This document shows positions 15,539 to 23,486 of a DNA stretch of 41,621 bases, piece by piece. Each line of letters starts with the position of its first letter. Within the stretch, counting starts at the first letter, position 1. Made by a program: the position numbers and the translations under genes. The stretch lies in contig JAFUUL010000100.1 of assembly GCA_017483805.1 (NCBI GenBank), positions 1-41,621 of the forward strand, in the 5' to 3' direction. The DNA is from Prevotella sp. Its GTDB lineage: Bacteria; Bacteroidota; Bacteroidia; Bacteroidales; Bacteroidaceae. A model generated the notes under the pieces. The model had not been told where the DNA came from, ran no database searches, and was given only the letters and a program-made list of their open reading frames with translations.

Positions 15539-18220
15539 ATGAAAAAAACTTTTACGCTTATCTTGACGGCATTGTTCCTCCTCGCCGGAGCAGCCAATGC
15601 CCAGAACTATCGTAAGTGGGACTTCACCTCGTGGAGTGCCACGACGATTGCCAACCTGCAGGCCGATGCTGCAGCAAGTAGCACAGCAGGCTGGAGTGAT
15701 ATCGAAAAGGCTGCCGATGCAGGCGAAGGCAAAGTGGCCCCTGAAGCCACTGCCAACAACTGTTTCTGGTCAACCTCGACGGCCACCATCGACAGTAACG
15801 GTACGCTCATTGCCAACGGTGCCACCATCGCTGAGACCGAAGGACTCTATTTCGGATCCAGTTATGCCGGCAATCGCTCATTGGCCATTGCTGTTAATTA
15901 TCCCTCAACATCGTTAGGCACCTACGACGGACCACAGTACCTCTGGCTTGGAGGTGGTAACAAAAGTGCCGGCAGCCGTCTGCTCTGCTTCACCATCCCT
16001 AAGGTGAAAATTGGACAGAAGATGACGTTTGTGGTCGAGTCGCATAAGCCTACAGATAAACGCGGTATCTCGCTTTTCGTCAACGATGTGAACAACGAGG
16101 CCAACAAGATTGGCGAGTCCTTCACTCCAACGACCAAGGAAACCTATACGTGGGAAAACTGGACACTGCCCGAGGGCATTACTGACGAAGATGGCAACGG
16201 ACTGGTTGACATCCTGGTCTACAACACCAATGGTTGCCATATCTACAGCATTGAGATTGGCGACAACACCCAGAAGTCGAAGATTGCCTACCTCTATCAG
16301 GGTGCAGCCGACGCCACTCAGGCTGTGGCTGAGGGCATTGCCAACTATGAGGTTGAGGCTATCGACATCGCTGCTACCAAGAAGACGGCTACCGAACTGC
16401 AAGACTACGATGCCGTCATTATCGCCGCTAATGTCAACGATGCCGCCTATGCTGCCGAACTGAAGAACGCCCTGGGCTGGACGCCTATCGTCAACACCAG
16501 TGCTGCCCTCTACGACCTGTGGGGACTGGGCACTGCCGTCAAGTCGACAGAGAACATCATCTTTGCCAAGCAGAAGGGCCACTCCATCTTCGTCGGTGCT
16601 GCCCAGGAAGATCCTGATTCAGGTATCAATTACGTTGAGTTTGAGGGCGACGTCTATGGCATCCAGAACTTTGGCGACTATTTTGCCAAGGACGACACGC
16701 TGGGCATTGACGTCAGCGAAACCATGGTCACTGCCCATATCCACAATGCCGGTCATAATGCCTACATCTATATCCCCGCTGGCAATGCGCAACTGACTGC
16801 CAACGCCATCAAGGCTGCCACCAACTCTAAGTCGAAGGTGTCGGCTGCTCCGAAGCCCGTCATCACGCTGGAGTATAAGGATCAGAACACCAATGTGACC
16901 ATCACCAGCACGGTGCCTGCCGCTGAGATCTTCTACACCACCGACGGCTCCACTCCCACGGAGGCCAGCACAAAGTACACTGGCACCTTCAACCTCACTG
17001 CCGAGACAACTGTCAAGGCTGTGGCCAAGGGTGACGGCTATACGCTGAGCGATGTGGCCGAGAAGGTGGTCGACCTGAAGAGCCAGGTCGCCGCTCCTGC
17101 CATCAGCACCGAGCAGGCCGATGGTCAGACCATCGTCACCATCACCGGCGAAGGCGACATCTGGTACAACTACTCCAACTCTACCGACACGGTGAAGTCG
17201 ACCAAGTATACGGCTCCCCTCACGCTGAAGATTCCTCGCACGCTCTATGCCTTTGCTACTGCAGAGGGTAAGGTGAACTCAGAGGCTGCTTCTGTCGAGG
17301 TCACCATCAACAACTTCCAGCCGCGCATCGACGTGCAGGCCCACATGGATGCCAACAAGGACCAGTATTACGACAAAGGTACAGTGAAGAGTTCTGCCGT
17401 CTACTACTTTGATTGGGTTAATGACAAGGGTGCTTATTCATATTATAATACGGAGGAAGGTGTCACCACGACAACAGAAGAGGATGAACTTGGCGATGAA
17501 AAGACTGTCGTAACCTACTCTGTTCTGAATCCTGAGCAGACCGTCGATTTTGAAAACGGCTGGGCTATTCGTTCGAGAGGCCAACTCGTCATTTGGGAAA
17601 ATCAAAAAACAGGCGAGAACTATGGTAACAAGAATGGTTACAACTTCGAGACAGTTGACGACAACAATCCCTACTTCCCTGCCACCCAGTCTTATATCAC
17701 TCTGGCCGACAAGAACACAACTCCTTCGGATGCAACATTCCCTTACAACGCATACATAGTGACCACAAGCAAGTTTGCCGGTCCGTTCGATGTGGTAGCC
17801 AACATCGGTAGTGCCATCAAGCCTGAGAATGAGTGTAGGCATGAGGTTGTCTTCCAGGTCTCTGCCGATGGCAATACGTGGGACAGCAACTGGCAGGTTC
17901 TTGGCGACACCATCAAGTTTGCTGATCACCAGCGTCTGACATCCAATGTCACCCGCAGTTACGAGGGTACCGATGAGGTTTATGTCCGTGTCTATCTGGC
18001 CAACCTGAACTCTAAGGTTGCTTTCTACGACATCTACATCGCCAATGCCGGCGAGAAGTCGCAGGAACTGTCGACTGGTATCGTCGAGCAGAAGGTTCTG
18101 CCCGCTGCTCGTCAGGCTGCTATCTACAGTCTTGACGGCACGCGTCAGAATGGCATGCGCCGTGGTCTGAACATCGTGGTCAATAGTGACGGAACGGTGA
18201 AGAAGATCCTGGTGAAGTAA
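15539..18220 (+). CDS. Secreted multidomain protein with chitobiase C-terminal-like domain (paralog B)
   Basis: The 893-residue protein has a signal peptide (MKKTFTLILTALFLLAGAANAQ) and the opening RKWDFTSWSATTIANLQADAAAS. The order of parts matches the preceding gene: an N-terminal jelly-roll-like region to about 250, an alpha/beta ThuA/amidotransferase-like domain at about 255-430 (KIAYLYQGAADATQAVAEG, LQDYDAVIIAANV), chitobiase C-terminal-like repeats at about 440-600 (IFYTTDGSTPTEASTKYTGTF), a binding-like domain, and the tail AIYSLDGTRQNGMRRGLNIVVN...KKILVK. The N-terminal region is about 40 residues longer than in paralog A. It lies 100 bases after paralog A with its own promoter, so the pair arose by tandem duplication but is not simply one operon. 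Its function is not known; a carbohydrate-binding or surface role is inferred. Confidence 0.85.
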   Translation: MKKTFTLILTALFLLAGAANAQNYRKWDFTSWSATTIANLQADAAASSTAGWSDIEKAADAGEGKVAPEATANNCFWSTSTATIDSNGTLIANGATIAETEGLYFGSSYAGNRSLAIAVNYPSTSLGTYDGPQYLWLGGGNKSAGSRLLCFTIPKVKIGQKMTFVVESHKPTDKRGISLFVNDVNNEANKIGESFTPTTKETYTWENWTLPEGITDEDGNGLVDILVYNTNGCHIYSIEIGDNTQKSKIAYLYQGAADATQAVAEGIANYEVEAIDIAATKKTATELQDYDAVIIAANVNDAAYAAELKNALGWTPIVNTSAALYDLWGLGTAVKSTENIIFAKQKGHSIFVGAAQEDPDSGINYVEFEGDVYGIQNFGDYFAKDDTLGIDVSETMVTAHIHNAGHNAYIYIPAGNAQLTANAIKAATNSKSKVSAAPKPVITLEYKDQNTNVTITSTVPAAEIFYTTDGSTPTEASTKYTGTFNLTAETTVKAVAKGDGYTLSDVAEKVVDLKSQVAAPAISTEQADGQTIVTITGEGDIWYNYSNSTDTVKSTKYTAPLTLKIPRTLYAFATAEGKVNSEAASVEVTINNFQPRIDVQAHMDANKDQYYDKGTVKSSAVYYFDWVNDKGAYSYYNTEEGVTTTTEEDELGDEKTVVTYSVLNPEQTVDFENGWAIRSRGQLVIWENQKTGENYGNKNGYNFETVDDNNPYFPATQSYITLADKNTTPSDATFPYNAYIVTTSKFAGPFDVVANIGSAIKPENECRHEVVFQVSADGNTWDSNWQVLGDTIKFADHQRLTSNVTRSYEGTDEVYVRVYLANLNSKVAFYDIYIANAGEKSQELSTGIVEQKVLPAARQAAIYSLDGTRQNGMRRGLNIVVNSDGTVKKILVK

Positions 18221-18245
18221 CAGTCAGGACAATACATTAGATTAT

Positions 18246-18285
18246 AAGAATCCCCGCATCGTCAAGTTGATGTGCGGGGATTCTT
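18246..18285 (+). terminator. Rho-independent terminator after paralog B
   Basis: AAGAATCCCCGCA (18246-18258) pairs perfectly with TGCGGGGATTCTT (18273-18285). Stem and loop (CGTCAAGTTG) closely resemble the terminator at 20227-20262. It may serve both strands, since the next gene converges on it. Confidence 0.8.
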
Positions 18286-18364
18286 AAATATATGTTAATA
18301 AGGACGTCACAGAAAACATCGAAAAGCCGATTACTCAGATGCCGCTGTAACGCGGAATAGGGGT

Positions 18365-19306
18365 CTAGTTCTTATCCAACAATTGCTGAAGCTTGTCAGT
18401 GGGCATATTCATATTACTTGCAATGGTCTCAAGGTTAATGCCGTTCTGCAGCAATAGTTGTACAGTAGATTTCAGTTGCTCGTCCTTCTGTGAGAGTTGC
18501 TCGTCTTTTTGGGTTAGCAGGGCATTCTTCTCGGCTAATTGGCGGTCTTTCATCATGATGTCGGTATCGCGCTTTTCAATGACGGAGTAGTATTCGTCCT
18601 CCACATTCATGTCTTGACGAGTGTCGGCATCGCTTGCCGCCATTAGCAGGCGGTGCAGGATGGGCTGCAGGTCTTCGTCGCCTTGATAGAGGCTGTCGTC
18701 AAAGTTCAGAAAATGCTCGCAGTCGGGTGTAAGGAGCGTCTGGTCAAAGACACTCAAGACCTTATCCAGACGGTTGTTAATCTGTCCATGCAGACGAGGA
18801 ATCTGCACGATGATGCTGTCGTGTGTCAGACTGTCTATAAACGGGTTTGGCAATCCCTTGGTTACACGGTTTTCATTGTAGTCGAAAGCGTCATGGCGAA
18901 CATACAATACGGGCTCCTCTACATCGCCGACCTTATGCCCCAGAATATAGACGGCCACCATTGGCAGGGCATATCCCTCCCTGCTGTCGGCCATGATGTT
19001 CTCCTTGCGCTGATACTGTACACCAAGATACTGGCGGAACCGCAAGGTCTCAGTCTCAAGCCATGTCTTCTGCACTTTTATGAGTATGATCCGCTCGGTG
19101 CCATCGCTCTCACGCACAGTGGCTCCGAAGTCAATGCGAAACATTGAAAGGGTATCGCGCTGGCTATTACTGTACTCATGGGGGCGAACCTCCACCTTAA
19201 CAATGTCCATCTTCAGCAGGGCCGACAGGATGGTGCGGGCCACGCGCTCGTCCTCCATTAGGAATTTGAAGACGGAGTCGTAAATAGGATTGGCGATAGT
19301 CATCAT
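18365..19306 (-). CDS. Rpn/PDDEXK_2-type nuclease family protein, probably missing an active-site acid
   Basis: Starting at the ATG pair at 19306/19303 gives 313 residues. This start was chosen because a -7 box lies at 19329-19336, inside the longer open frame, and the product begins with the family opening MTIANPIYDSVFKFLMEDERVA. The family (PD-(D/E)XK nucleases related to Rpn, often labelled transposase in databases) usually shows D...(I/L)ExQ in its core. Here Asp59 (FRIDFGA) is present but the second position reads LIKVQK, with Lys77 (codon AAA) where Glu is usual. The C-terminus has a 7-residue repeat (QKDEQLS QKDEQLK) suggesting a coiled coil, then a small helical end. Rpn proteins promote recA-independent recombination in E. 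coli. Here the catalytic state is doubtful. Confidence 0.8.
   Translation of the reverse strand: MMTIANPIYDSVFKFLMEDERVARTILSALLKMDIVKVEVRPHEYSNSQRDTLSMFRIDFGATVRESDGTERIILIKVQKTWLETETLRFRQYLGVQYQRKENIMADSREGYALPMVAVYILGHKVGDVEEPVLYVRHDAFDYNENRVTKGLPNPFIDSLTHDSIIVQIPRLHGQINNRLDKVLSVFDQTLLTPDCEHFLNFDDSLYQGDEDLQPILHRLLMAASDADTRQDMNVEDEYYSVIEKRDTDIMMKDRQLAEKNALLTQKDEQLSQKDEQLKSTVQLLLQNGINLETIASNMNMPTDKLQQLLDKN
18475..18516 (-). repeat. Two tandem 21-base units in the Rpn-like gene
   Basis: The units at 18475-18495 and 18496-18516 both begin GTTGCTCGTC and encode heptads containing QKDEQL. They are in frame, so copy changes would lengthen or shorten the coiled coil by one heptad. Confidence 0.65.
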
Positions 19307-19307
19307 A

Positions 19308-19336
19308 ACTTCATTGTTTTCTCGCCTGCAAAGATA
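19308..19336 (-). promoter_or_regulatory. Promoter and leader of the Rpn-like gene (repeat copy 1)
   Basis: The minus strand reads TATCTTTG (19336-19329), then a leader that ends 2 bases before the ATG. The 29-base segment is identical to 20163-20191 in front of the small ORF/GNAT pair. Confidence 0.75.
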
Positions 19337-19370
19337 GCGACTTTTATCGATTTCTGCAAATAATTCAAGG

Positions 19371-19402
19371 AAAAAAATCAGGAGCATCGGTGATGATGCT
19401 CC
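19371..19402 (-). terminator. Rho-independent terminator after the GNAT gene
   Basis: On the minus strand GGAGCATC (19402-19395) pairs with GATGCTCC (19388-19381), followed after a short TGA by seven T (19377-19371). It resembles the terminator at 29217-29254 in stem and loop. Confidence 0.8.
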
Positions 19403-19418
19403 CAGATTTTACGGGTCT

Positions 19419-20003
19419 TTACGCTTTCAAGTCTGCAATCATAAATCTTGTTGTCAAAGGTTGGTCGTTTCCCAAACCATTGGCTTCCCGCTCGTATTCC
19501 TCTGTCTTGAATACAGGCCAGAAACTATTACGCATATAGAATTGCAAGACTTTCTCATGATTAACTGCATCAACAACCACGTATCTCGCTGCTATAAGAT
19601 TAGCGACATTTCTTAGCCACCATTTTATGCTGTCCATCAGTTCATCTCCAAGATGGTATTGCATGAATGAATCAAACACGGCAATCTGACCGATTAGCAC
19701 TGCTGGGTAGTGATCACGTTGTTTGGCATATGGTATTTTCCTGTTCAGTTTGTTTCTTGTGCTTTTAGGTATTAGGTCAATGGCAATGTCAGTACTAATC
19801 ACACAAAAGGCTGCTACTGCCTCCATTGTGTCTTTTTTGTAGAAACAATAAGATTTGCTCATTAACTCTTGAGCATTCAGAATCGCCTCATCTCGGAAGA
19901 ATTCTTGTATAGCAGGTTCGCGCTGACAATCGAATCCTTTCAGCGAATCGTGAAGTTTTTCTGTTAAAGGTGCAAACGCACAGTTTTCACTTAAGAACCC
20001 CAT
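19419..20003 (-). CDS. GNAT-family acetyltransferase, TacT/AtaT-like candidate toxin
   Basis: The 194-residue protein has GNAT features: a central strand LIGQIAVF (103-110) aligned with the acetyl-CoA-binding strand of GNAT toxins, a degenerate pyrophosphate loop MQYHLGDEL (114-122), and a C-terminal YVVVDAVNHEKVLQFYMRNSFWPV segment with the usual FY...F ending. GNAT toxins acetylate charged tRNAs and are normally encoded just after a small antitoxin. Here a 55-codon ORF ends 13 bases inside this gene, which fits that layout. The CoA loop does not match the Q/RxxGxG/A consensus well, so activity is uncertain. It could instead be an ordinary acetyltransferase. It shares its promoter with the small ORF. 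Confidence 0.8.
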   Translation of the reverse strand: MGFLSENCAFAPLTEKLHDSLKGFDCQREPAIQEFFRDEAILNAQELMSKSYCFYKKDTMEAVAAFCVISTDIAIDLIPKSTRNKLNRKIPYAKQRDHYPAVLIGQIAVFDSFMQYHLGDELMDSIKWWLRNVANLIAARYVVVDAVNHEKVLQFYMRNSFWPVFKTEEYEREANGLGNDQPLTTRFMIADLKA

Positions 20004-20158
20004 GCCTCTTTACCGGCCTTAGCCATCATTTTGTGAACACCTTCACCGATAGTCAGCCATTTGTCGTGGCTGCTGGAATGTTGCATTTCGGCTTGTATTT
20101 CCCGGAAATACTCTGCGTTTTTGCCGCTCAGGGTTGGAATTGCTCTACTCTTATACAT
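19991..20158 (-). CDS. 55-residue protein, candidate antitoxin of the GNAT gene
   Basis: The ORF begins at ATG 20158, five bases after the end of the 29-base promoter-leader repeat, and ends with TAA at 19991. It starts MYKSRAIPTLSGKNAEYFRE and ends MAKAGKEAWGS, and is charged and probably helical. It overlaps the start of the acetyltransferase by 13 bases in another frame, which suggests translational coupling. The position, size and overlap are those of an antitoxin. It is not an obvious ribbon-helix-helix (DUF1778) protein, and I do not recognise its family. Confidence 0.65.
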   Translation of the reverse strand: MYKSRAIPTLSGKNAEYFREIQAEMQHSSSHDKWLTIGEGVHKMMAKAGKEAWGS

Positions 20159-20162
20159 TGTG

Positions 20163-20191
20163 ACTTCATTGTTTTCTCGCCTGCAAAGATA
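20163..20191 (-). promoter_or_regulatory. Promoter and leader of the small ORF/GNAT pair (repeat copy 2)
   Basis: TATCTTTG on the minus strand at 20191-20184, followed by the same leader as the Rpn-like gene. The 29 bases are identical to 19308-19336. Confidence 0.75.
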
Positions 20192-20226
20192 ATGACTTTA
20201 TTTGAAACTGCCAAATAAATGGGATG

Positions 20227-20262
20227 AAAAATCCCCGCACCGTCGAGTTGGGGTGCGGGGAT
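20227..20262 (-). terminator. Rho-independent terminator after the left switch gene
   Basis: On the minus strand ATCCCCGCAC (20262-20253) pairs with GTGCGGGGAT (20240-20231) and is followed by TTTTT. It closely resembles the terminator at 18246-18285, including the loop. Confidence 0.8.
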
Positions 20263-20293
20263 CTGTTGTTATTGAGGGTTTACTCTCAATTCG

Positions 20294-20455
20294 CTTACTT
20301 CACCAAAACTTGAACTTCGTTCGAGTTTGTTGGCGTTCGGAAATAAGAGTGAACTCTCATTTCTCTCACTTAATCACAAACTTCTTGCCGTTCTGGATGT
20401 ACAGACCGGGCTTCGTGATCTTGTTCACCTTCATACCGCTGATGGTGTAGATGGC
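20294..20455 (-). repeat. Long inverted repeat, left copy (3' end of left switch gene plus 3' untranslated region)
   Basis: On the minus strand this is about 90% identical to 29022-29184 on the plus strand. It covers the last 30 or so codons (IYTISGMKVNKITKPGLYIQ...) and about 70 bases past the stop. The untranslated part can form two hairpins in both copies. Confidence 0.8.
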
Positions 20456-23305
20456 ACCGTCGGTAGTGGCAGGAGTTGCAGTCGTGATGGGAGAGATACC
20501 AGTTACGGTGTTCTCAATATCAGTCAAGGCTTCTTTGAGGTCGTTGTAAGCATTGAGGATGTTCTTTAGCGACTTGGACTCTGCAGTCTGAGAGTTCGAC
20601 AGGCTCTTGAGCAGTTCCTCACCAGCAACCACGCGATTAGCATGGTTCAGGAAGCGAGCCAGACGCGGATATTGACCAGCAGTAGCATCTTCGGCTGCGG
20701 CCAACGTGGTCTGTGCCTTAGAAATTAGTGCTGCCATATCATCCTTTACGGCTGTCAGATATGCGGCTGCGGGACCGACATAGAGAATTTCATTGTCGGC
20801 AAAGCCAAAGGTGTTGGCACCTGCATTTGCAATATTGCCTTCTGTGCTCATACCAACTTCCAATTCTTCCTCGACATCTGTAGTCTTAACATACACAACC
20901 GTATAACGGCTCATGCGATAGCCCGTATAAGTCGTGCAGTTGTTCTTGGGATAGTAGTGACTGTGAACACGTACGGAGTCTGCATCACCATTAAGGCCAA
21001 AGAACATCTTGCACTCAGAAGCGTCAAACAGGGTGTCAGCAACCAATTCGTCTGTTGCATCAATGAATGTGAGCATTTTTGCATCAGATCCGCCTGATTC
21101 GTTGAAAGCGTAGGCGCTAGTATTGAATACATAGACACCTGCATCCTTAACCTTAATTGTCTGTACGGCCTTGTTGTTAGGTGATGCAGTGTTTCCACGC
21201 CAAGCAGCGATGTAGGTTGTGTGTGCTGCACCACGGTCAGCACTGTTGCCCCATTTGAATGCACCGTTTGCATTGTCTGTTGTGAGTGTCCAGTTGGATG
21301 TGTTCGTGTCAAAGTTTGCGTTCAGAAGGTTCTGGGCGATAGGATTCTCCTTAGAGGCTGTTGAGTTCAAGTAATCAACTCTGAGGTTGGCTATCTCTGT
21401 GTTCTTTTCGTCAAACTGAGCCTGGTCGCTTCCATCGCTACCGTCAACAGTTCCCTCTATCAGAGCCTTTGCCTGACTGACTGCAGTCTGCAGTGCAGAA
21501 CGACGGCTGGCATCGCCTTTACCTTCGTATGAGGTCAACGTCTCTTCTGCCTCGGCAACAGTAGCCTGCAGAGTCGTGAACGACTTGTTCAGATTGCTAT
21601 ATGCATTACGAGCAGAATTCAGAGCACGTACATACGACAAAACCAAATCAGAAATCTTGCTTCCCATGGCCAGACTGTCGCGAATGTCTTGATCTTTCAA
21701 AACCTTGCCTTCTGCATCAATGATCTCAAGAGATGCTTGATACAAAACATCGATAGAGTCACGCTTTGTTTTCAACTCTTCACGTCCCCATGGGAAACCA
21801 TCTGCCTTTGTCTTTACCATGTCTTCCTCGTCGATGGCTTTAATACGTTTGGCCACTTCTGCTTGCTGGAGAATAATTGCTTCAACTTCAGCCTTGAACT
21901 TGACATCGTCTTCTGTTTCTCCTAATCTGTAAAGTTTTGCGTTGCCAACGCGGAATGAACCGCCCTTGTATTTGTCATATCCAGGATAGTAAACACCGGC
22001 TGTCAGTTTCTCACCTTCTGCCAGATCAAAGATGACAACATATGTGTGGAAATTGCGAGTGTCAAGAGGGGCTGCTTCAGTTGAATATTTGAATGTTACA
22101 TTTTCTGTGTCGCTGTCATCGATGCCTGCGAAAATCTTAACACCAGGTATGGAGTCAATATAACTGATATTATATTCACTAGTGTAAGGGAATCCGAATA
22201 CATCAGCAGCAAACATATATTTTCCAGCGGCTAACCCCTCTTTCTGTACATAGCAGGCACCACGACCTAATTGGTAAGATCCGCTTGATTGAATGCTATA
22301 AGTGTAATATTCTTTACTCGTGGCATGGCGGTGTCCCCAGCGGTTGCCACTACCAGAATATCCGCGGAACTGCCAGTCGTTTTGAGAGTTCCCTGCCTTG
22401 CCTTCATTCCAGTTAGGCATATTGATAATTGCGGAATTTACTAAGCCGGCAGCAAACAGGTCTGTACCATTTGCTTTGAGTAGATTGTTTAATCCTTCGT
22501 TATAGGTTGTGATATAAGACTCTATTTCAGAAATGTCATCCAGAGAACCTTCTGCTGCCGTCTCAACCAGCCCTTTGAGATATGGATAAACGCCATTTTT
22601 GAAGTCATCCGGATCCTTTGTAAAGTTTTCGTTTTCAACGATGGCATCTGCAAATTCGAACATACGCTTCAGTGCACGATCATCGTAAACTGCGTTTGCC
22701 TTGCGGATTTCGATATTTGTAATCATTGTACCTGCGGCTAACTTCTCCAAATGCATAACTATATATTGGCCAGCCTCTGCATAGGCAGAGAAACAAAGTG
22801 TAGTCCAGTCAGTTCCATAACTAAGGGCCTGGGCCACATTGGTTACGGGAGCATCTGCAGTACTTGCTGCCTTGGTAAAGATACCATCTCCGTTAAGGAA
22901 AAAGTCAACAGCATTATTTCCTGCGGCTTTGCCTCCCTCTATAATGCTAGTTGTCCCAATGCTCTCACCTTTAATCTGCAGACTTATGACATAGTAGCCT
23001 CCATCGTTGATTTGCCAACTGTTGCAAAGCGGTTGGCTTGCATCGACTCCAAGTGTCTGCAGAGCGGCCTCTCCGTTAGGACCTACGCCTTGTACCAAGT
23101 CCCATTCAGTTGCACTTACACCAGTCTCCTTGTCGGCGCCGTACCAACCATCGCGATTGCTGGCGAAGTTGCCGTTCTTCACCAAATCGTCACCTGCGAT
23201 TTTGAACCTTTGTGAAACTGTGTAAGCATAGTCGCCCGGCTGGAAAGCGAACGACGTTGCTACAGTCAGCAGCGCAAAGGCTACCATAAGTAATCTTTTC
23301 TTCAT
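20366..23305 (-). CDS. Large secreted protein, left member of an inverted paralog pair
   Basis: The 979-residue protein has the signal peptide MKKRLLMVAFALLTVATSFA, identical to that of the gene at 26265. Residues about 40-200 (DLVKNGNFASNRDGWYGADKE...) look like a carbohydrate-binding galactose-binding-type jelly roll. A second such module lies around 300-460 (KYMFAADVFGF..., GVYYPGYDKYKGGSFRVGNAKLYRLG). Helical segments around 465-640 (ALNSARNAYSNLNKSF, AEAEETLTSYEGKGD) follow, then a third jelly-roll-like module from about 655 (NLLNANFDTNTSNWTLTTDN). The tail GAIYTISGMKVNKITKPGLYIQ is a sorting-type end. Homology to the right-hand paralog runs through the N-terminal half and the tail, while the last third differs. 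A clear promoter lies at 23415-23446. Function is unknown; surface or extracellular glycan binding is inferred. Confidence 0.82.
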   Translation of the reverse strand: MKKRLLMVAFALLTVATSFAFQPGDYAYTVSQRFKIAGDDLVKNGNFASNRDGWYGADKETGVSATEWDLVQGVGPNGEAALQTLGVDASQPLCNSWQINDGGYYVISLQIKGESIGTTSIIEGGKAAGNNAVDFFLNGDGIFTKAASTADAPVTNVAQALSYGTDWTTLCFSAYAEAGQYIVMHLEKLAAGTMITNIEIRKANAVYDDRALKRMFEFADAIVENENFTKDPDDFKNGVYPYLKGLVETAAEGSLDDISEIESYITTYNEGLNNLLKANGTDLFAAGLVNSAIINMPNWNEGKAGNSQNDWQFRGYSGSGNRWGHRHATSKEYYTYSIQSSGSYQLGRGACYVQKEGLAAGKYMFAADVFGFPYTSEYNISYIDSIPGVKIFAGIDDSDTENVTFKYSTEAAPLDTRNFHTYVVIFDLAEGEKLTAGVYYPGYDKYKGGSFRVGNAKLYRLGETEDDVKFKAEVEAIILQQAEVAKRIKAIDEEDMVKTKADGFPWGREELKTKRDSIDVLYQASLEIIDAEGKVLKDQDIRDSLAMGSKISDLVLSYVRALNSARNAYSNLNKSFTTLQATVAEAEETLTSYEGKGDASRRSALQTAVSQAKALIEGTVDGSDGSDQAQFDEKNTEIANLRVDYLNSTASKENPIAQNLLNANFDTNTSNWTLTTDNANGAFKWGNSADRGAAHTTYIAAWRGNTASPNNKAVQTIKVKDAGVYVFNTSAYAFNESGGSDAKMLTFIDATDELVADTLFDASECKMFFGLNGDADSVRVHSHYYPKNNCTTYTGYRMSRYTVVYVKTTDVEEELEVGMSTEGNIANAGANTFGFADNEILYVGPAAAYLTAVKDDMAALISKAQTTLAAAEDATAGQYPRLARFLNHANRVVAGEELLKSLSNSQTAESKSLKNILNAYNDLKEALTDIENTVTGISPITTATPATTDGAIYTISGMKVNKITKPGLYIQNGKKFVIK

Positions 23306-23361
23306 AATTGTTTAAATTTAGTTATTAATAAAAAACATATGTTTTAATAAATCTTAATTTT

Positions 23362-23385
23362 GTTGCATAGTTGGCGGCCAACTAT
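23362..23385. repeat. Left 24-base inverted repeat, candidate recombinase site
   Basis: On the minus strand it matches 26180-26203 at 22 of 24 positions. It is centred on a palindrome with 11-base arms (GCATAGTTGGC and its complement, 23365-23387). The layout of outer arms GCATAGTT/AACTATGC around a 7-base centre GGCGGCC fits a tyrosine-recombinase core site. It lies between the left gene's promoter and its start codon. Confidence 0.7.
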
Positions 23386-23414
23386 GCGAATTAGTAGTCT
23401 CGTATACGTGGCTG

Positions 23415-23446
23415 CAAAGATAGTGTGATTTTGCGAAAGCACCCAA
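23415..23446 (-). promoter_or_regulatory. Promoter facing the left switch gene, inside the putative invertible segment
   Basis: On the minus strand TTG (23446-23444), a 21-base spacer and TATCTTTG (23422-23415), followed by CAGCC. The box lies 30 bases inside the left inverted repeat, so an inversion between the repeats would redirect it to the right gene. Confidence 0.7.
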
Positions 23447-23486
23447 GGTTTTCTGATATTTTTTCCATATTTTTTGATTTTTTTAG

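Noticed and set aside
18365-19306. Labelling the Rpn-like gene as a transposase marking an insertion sequence
   Set aside because: No terminal inverted repeats or target duplications are visible, and the family is a PD-(D/E)XK nuclease rather than a DDE transposase.
23365-23387. Reading the palindrome only as a transcription-factor operator of the two paralogs
   Set aside because: This remains possible. The match to the other gene continues beyond the palindrome (TGCAAC), the copies are inverted, and a recombinase lies between them, so a recombination site was preferred.
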